64,000 nucleotides of DNA, taken from contig NZ_JAJEJP010000003.1 in assembly GCF_021390495.1 (NCBI RefSeq), forward strand, positions 682,001-746,000, in the 5' to 3' direction. Position 1 is the first letter of the stretch; every line of letters starts with the position of its first letter. Source of the stretch: Paraburkholderia sp. ZP32-5 (GTDB taxonomy: Bacteria; Pseudomonadota; Gammaproteobacteria; Burkholderiales; Burkholderiaceae). Shown one piece after another: positions 62,673 through 64,000 of this stretch. Position numbers and translations under genes: made by a program. The notes beneath the pieces were generated by a model. It did no database searches and was not told the DNA's origin. It was given only the letters and a program-made list of their open reading frames with translations.

Positions 62673-64000
62673 TCACACCTGGCTGATGAATTTGGTCGTA
62701 AGGTAGTGCTCGATGCCTTCAGTTCCGCCTTCAGAGCCGTAGCCGCTTTCCTTCATCCCACCAAACGGCAGCTCGCTGACTATCATGCTGAAGTGGTTGA
62801 TGCCGATCATTCCAGCTTCAAGGCCGTCGCTGACTCTGATCGCGGTCCGAGCGTCATGGGTAAAGAGGTAGGCGGATAATCCGTAAGGCAGGCGGTTCGC
62901 TTCCGCTAACGCATCGTCGACATCGTCGAACGGCAGCAGGATGGCGATCGGGCCGAACGGCTCTTCCTGCATGACACGTGCACTCATGGGCACGTCAGCG
63001 AGGACGGTCGGCTCGTAGAAGTACCCGGCGCCCTCGATGCGCTTGCCGCCAGCCAGCACCTTTGCGCCATGCTGTACGGCATCGGCGACCATCGCTTCGA
63101 TCTTCGCGAGCTGGCGCGGGTTCGAGAGCGGTCCGACCTGCATCCCGGGCGTCAATCCGTCGCCGACCTTCAATGCCCTGGCAGCCGCGACGAAGCTGTC
63201 GGCGAAACGCTCGTAGATGCTCCTCTGGACAATGAACCGTGTCGACGAAATGCAGATCTGGCCGGTACCGCGGAAGCGGTTTGCCGCGCCCAACCGGGCA
63301 GCCTCATCGACGTCGGCATCTCCGAACACGAGGACCGGGCCATGACCGCCTAGCTCGAGACTGATCGGTTTGACGCCTTCAGCGGCGCGCGCGGCGAGCA
63401 GCCGTCCGACCGGTACAGATCCCGTGAACGTCACCTTACGGATGATTGGCGAGGCGATCAGAAACGAGGAAATGGCGTCGGGCACACCGAATACGACCTG
63501 GAGAACGCCGGCGGGCAGCCCCGCGTCGTGCAGGCAGCGCGCAATGGCAAGCGTAGTCGCCGGGCATTCCTCGCCGGGTTTGATGATGACCGAGCATCCT
63601 GCGGCCAGTGCGGCGCTCAGCTTGCGCGAAGGCGTAATCGCCGGGAAGTTCCACGGCGTGAATGCCGCGACAGGACCGATCGGTTGCCGTTTCACGAGCT
63701 GCTGGACTTCGGGCCGGCGCGAGGGCACGACGCGTCCGTATGTCCGCTTGCCTTCCTCGGCGAACCACTCGAAGTAGTCGGCCGCGCTCGCGACTTCGTA
63801 GCGGCTCTCGCTCAGCACTTTGCCCTGTTCCATCGTCAAAAGCCGTTCGATATGGGCGGATCGTTCGCGGATCAGCTCCGCCGCTTTCTTGAGGATCCTG
63901 GCTCTTTCGTACGGTGGGGTATCGCGCCACACGCGAAATGCCCGTTCGGAGGCACGCAGTGCAAGCGCCAGATCCTCCTGCGTGGCATGCGGGACATGGC
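62673..64000 (-). CDS. NAD(P)-dependent aldehyde dehydrogenase (succinate-semialdehyde dehydrogenase-like), 5' end outside window
   Basis: At least 442 codons, continuing past the right edge; the GTG at 63932 is internal because ALRASERAFRV precedes it in frame. Landmarks are FTPWNFPAITPSRKL, FTGSVPVGRLLAARA, the catalytic Glu in ISLELGGHGPVLVF, the catalytic Cys in GTGQICISSTRF and EEPFGPIAILLPF. It oxidises an aldehyde to an acid with NAD(P)+. Its resemblance is to GabD-type enzymes; the substrate is open. Confidence 0.9.
   Translation of the reverse strand, partial: HVPHATQEDLALALRASERAFRVWRDTPPYERARILKKAAELIRERSAHIERLLTMEQGKVLSESRYEVASAADYFEWFAEEGKRTYGRVVPSRRPEVQQLVKRQPIGPVAAFTPWNFPAITPSRKLSAALAAGCSVIIKPGEECPATTLAIARCLHDAGLPAGVLQVVFGVPDAISSFLIASPIIRKVTFTGSVPVGRLLAARAAEGVKPISLELGGHGPVLVFGDADVDEAARLGAANRFRGTGQICISSTRFIVQRSIYERFADSFVAAARALKVGDGLTPGMQVGPLSNPRQLAKIEAMVADAVQHGAKVLAGGKRIEGAGYFYEPTVLADVPMSARVMQEEPFGPIAILLPFDDVDDALAEANRLPYGLSAYLFTHDARTAIRVSDGLEAGMIGINHFSMIVSELPFGGMKESGYGSEGGTEGIEHYLTTKFISQV

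Overview
The window reads as chromosomal DNA from a Burkholderiales beta-proteobacterium, most likely Paraburkholderia or Burkholderia. The evidence is high GC, dense LysR regulation, two Gram-negative porins of the Burkholderia type, an EmrAB-plus-NodT efflux set, a DUF4148 protein and many four-base ATGA/GTGA gene overlaps. No rRNA, tRNA, CRISPR array, complete insertion sequence or replication origin was seen. Both ends cut through genes: a DHA2 efflux pump on the left and an aldehyde dehydrogenase on the right.

Layout. 0-8.6 kb: tripartite efflux (MFS, HlyD, NodT), a LysR/MFS divergent pair, then an acetolactate-synthase-like ThDP enzyme behind a tiny Cys-less HMA-like protein. 8.6-16.5 kb: an operon of HpcH/HpaI aldolase, LeuC/LeuD-like hydro-lyase and a NitT/TauT-type ABC importer, followed by a LysR regulator; it looks like uptake and cleavage of an unidentified organic acid. 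16.5-23 kb: a four-carbon acid sugar (threonate type) operon with an iron alcohol dehydrogenase, a fused DUF1537 kinase-PdxA2 protein, a porin and a DeoR regulator, headed by a cluster of related palindromes. 23-28.9 kb: an acyl-CoA synthetase/MHS transporter/unknown protein operon divergent from a TetR regulator, then a LOG-family protein.

29-41.7 kb is the most coherent catabolic locus. A porin, an AAHS-type MFS transporter, PyrK, a class 1B PyrD, an M20 carbamoylase, PyrC, aspartase, PyrE and malic enzyme lie on the minus strand, divergent from an XRE-type regulator. Read as chemistry this is orotate -> dihydroorotate -> N-carbamoyl-L-aspartate -> L-aspartate -> fumarate, the reductive orotate degradation known biochemically from Clostridium oroticum, here apparently assembled as one operon in a proteobacterium.

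41.7-46.7 kb: small accessory genes, a LysR, an SDR/alcohol dehydrogenase pair and an AraC-type protein that ends before its DNA-binding domain. 46.7-54.7 kb is an eroded accessory island: an orphan TniQ-like protein, a 145-aa unknown, an orphan AbiEi-like antitoxin, repeated sequence elements, a large helical-repeat protein and its small neighbour that both carry homopolymer frameshifts, and a decayed DUF72 gene. 54.9-60.2 kb, behind an AT-rich leader, is a compact biosynthetic cluster: two MaoC-like dehydratases, an AurF-type di-iron N-oxygenase with the complete ligand set, and PabB, PabA and PabC. It should make p-aminobenzoate from chorismate and oxidise its amine, possibly to p-nitrobenzoate. 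60.7-64 kb: LysR, quinone oxidoreductase and aldehyde dehydrogenase.
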